From Phycisphaeraceae bacterium (GTDB lineage Bacteria > Planctomycetota > Phycisphaerae > Phycisphaerales > UBA1924), in NCBI GenBank assembly GCA_009827215.1, contig WUAJ01000145.1, positions 1 to 6,235 on the forward strand: DNA of 6,235 nucleotides, read 5' to 3'. Below are positions 6,232 through 6,235 of this stretch, in pieces (position 1 is the first letter of the stretch; every line of letters starts with the position of its first letter). Under the pieces are notes generated by a model. The model was not told the DNA's origin. It did no database searches and saw only the letters and a program-made list of their open reading frames with translations. The position numbers and the translations under genes are program-made.

Positions 6232-6235
6232 CTCA

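Noticed and set aside
1..6235. Mobile elements, CRISPR arrays, tRNA or rRNA genes, riboswitches
   Set aside because: I saw no transposase motifs, regularly spaced repeats, tRNA-like cloverleaf ends or rRNA sequence. The only non-coding stretches are 94, 33, 18 and 4 bases long.

Overview
The window is a mid-50s %GC bacterial segment (GC judged by eye), almost fully coding, with five genes. Three form a tight minus-strand operon for arginine succinyltransferase (AST) catabolism, read from the right edge leftward: a class III aminotransferase in the astC position (6231-4792), arginine N-succinyltransferase astA (4773-3490) and succinylglutamate-semialdehyde dehydrogenase astD (3456-1909). At the left edge, also on the minus strand, is the first 304 codons of tilS, the tRNA(Ile2) lysidine synthetase (start at 913, runs off the window at base 1). 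Between tilS and astD lies one plus-strand gene (1008-1904) for an uncharacterised protein with one membrane anchor, a coiled coil and a C-terminal helix-turn-helix-like segment.

How the genes work together: AstA succinylates arginine with succinyl-CoA. The aminotransferase would convert succinylornithine to succinylglutamate semialdehyde, and AstD oxidises that to succinylglutamate. The two remaining steps, AstB (succinylarginine dihydrolase) and AstE (succinylglutamate desuccinylase), are not in the window. They cannot lie directly behind astD, because astD runs into a convergent gene 4 bases away; if present they must be upstream of astC or elsewhere. The gene order C-A-D matches the start of the enterobacterial astCADBE operon, but the proteins are clearly divergent: AstA is about 80 residues longer than usual, and the aminotransferase has an extended N-terminus and altered family motifs. 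tilS and the membrane protein are divergently transcribed from a 94-base intergenic region holding overlapping short inverted repeats and a possible extended -10 element.

Organism: Shine-Dalgarno sites are clear (AAGGA seven bases before the start in three of the genes), GTG is used as a start, and GATC tetranucleotides are strikingly frequent. The long AstA and divergent aminotransferase argue against a close enteric or Pseudomonas relative. A marine planctomycete of the Phycisphaerae type is my best guess, but this is low-confidence inference from family resemblance, not something the sequence proves.

No mobile elements, CRISPR arrays, rRNA or tRNA genes were seen. No clearly novel system is present. 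The items most worth a second look are the AST operon with its divergent and enlarged enzymes and apparent lack of astB/astE behind astD, the membrane-anchored HTH-like protein, and the GATC excess.
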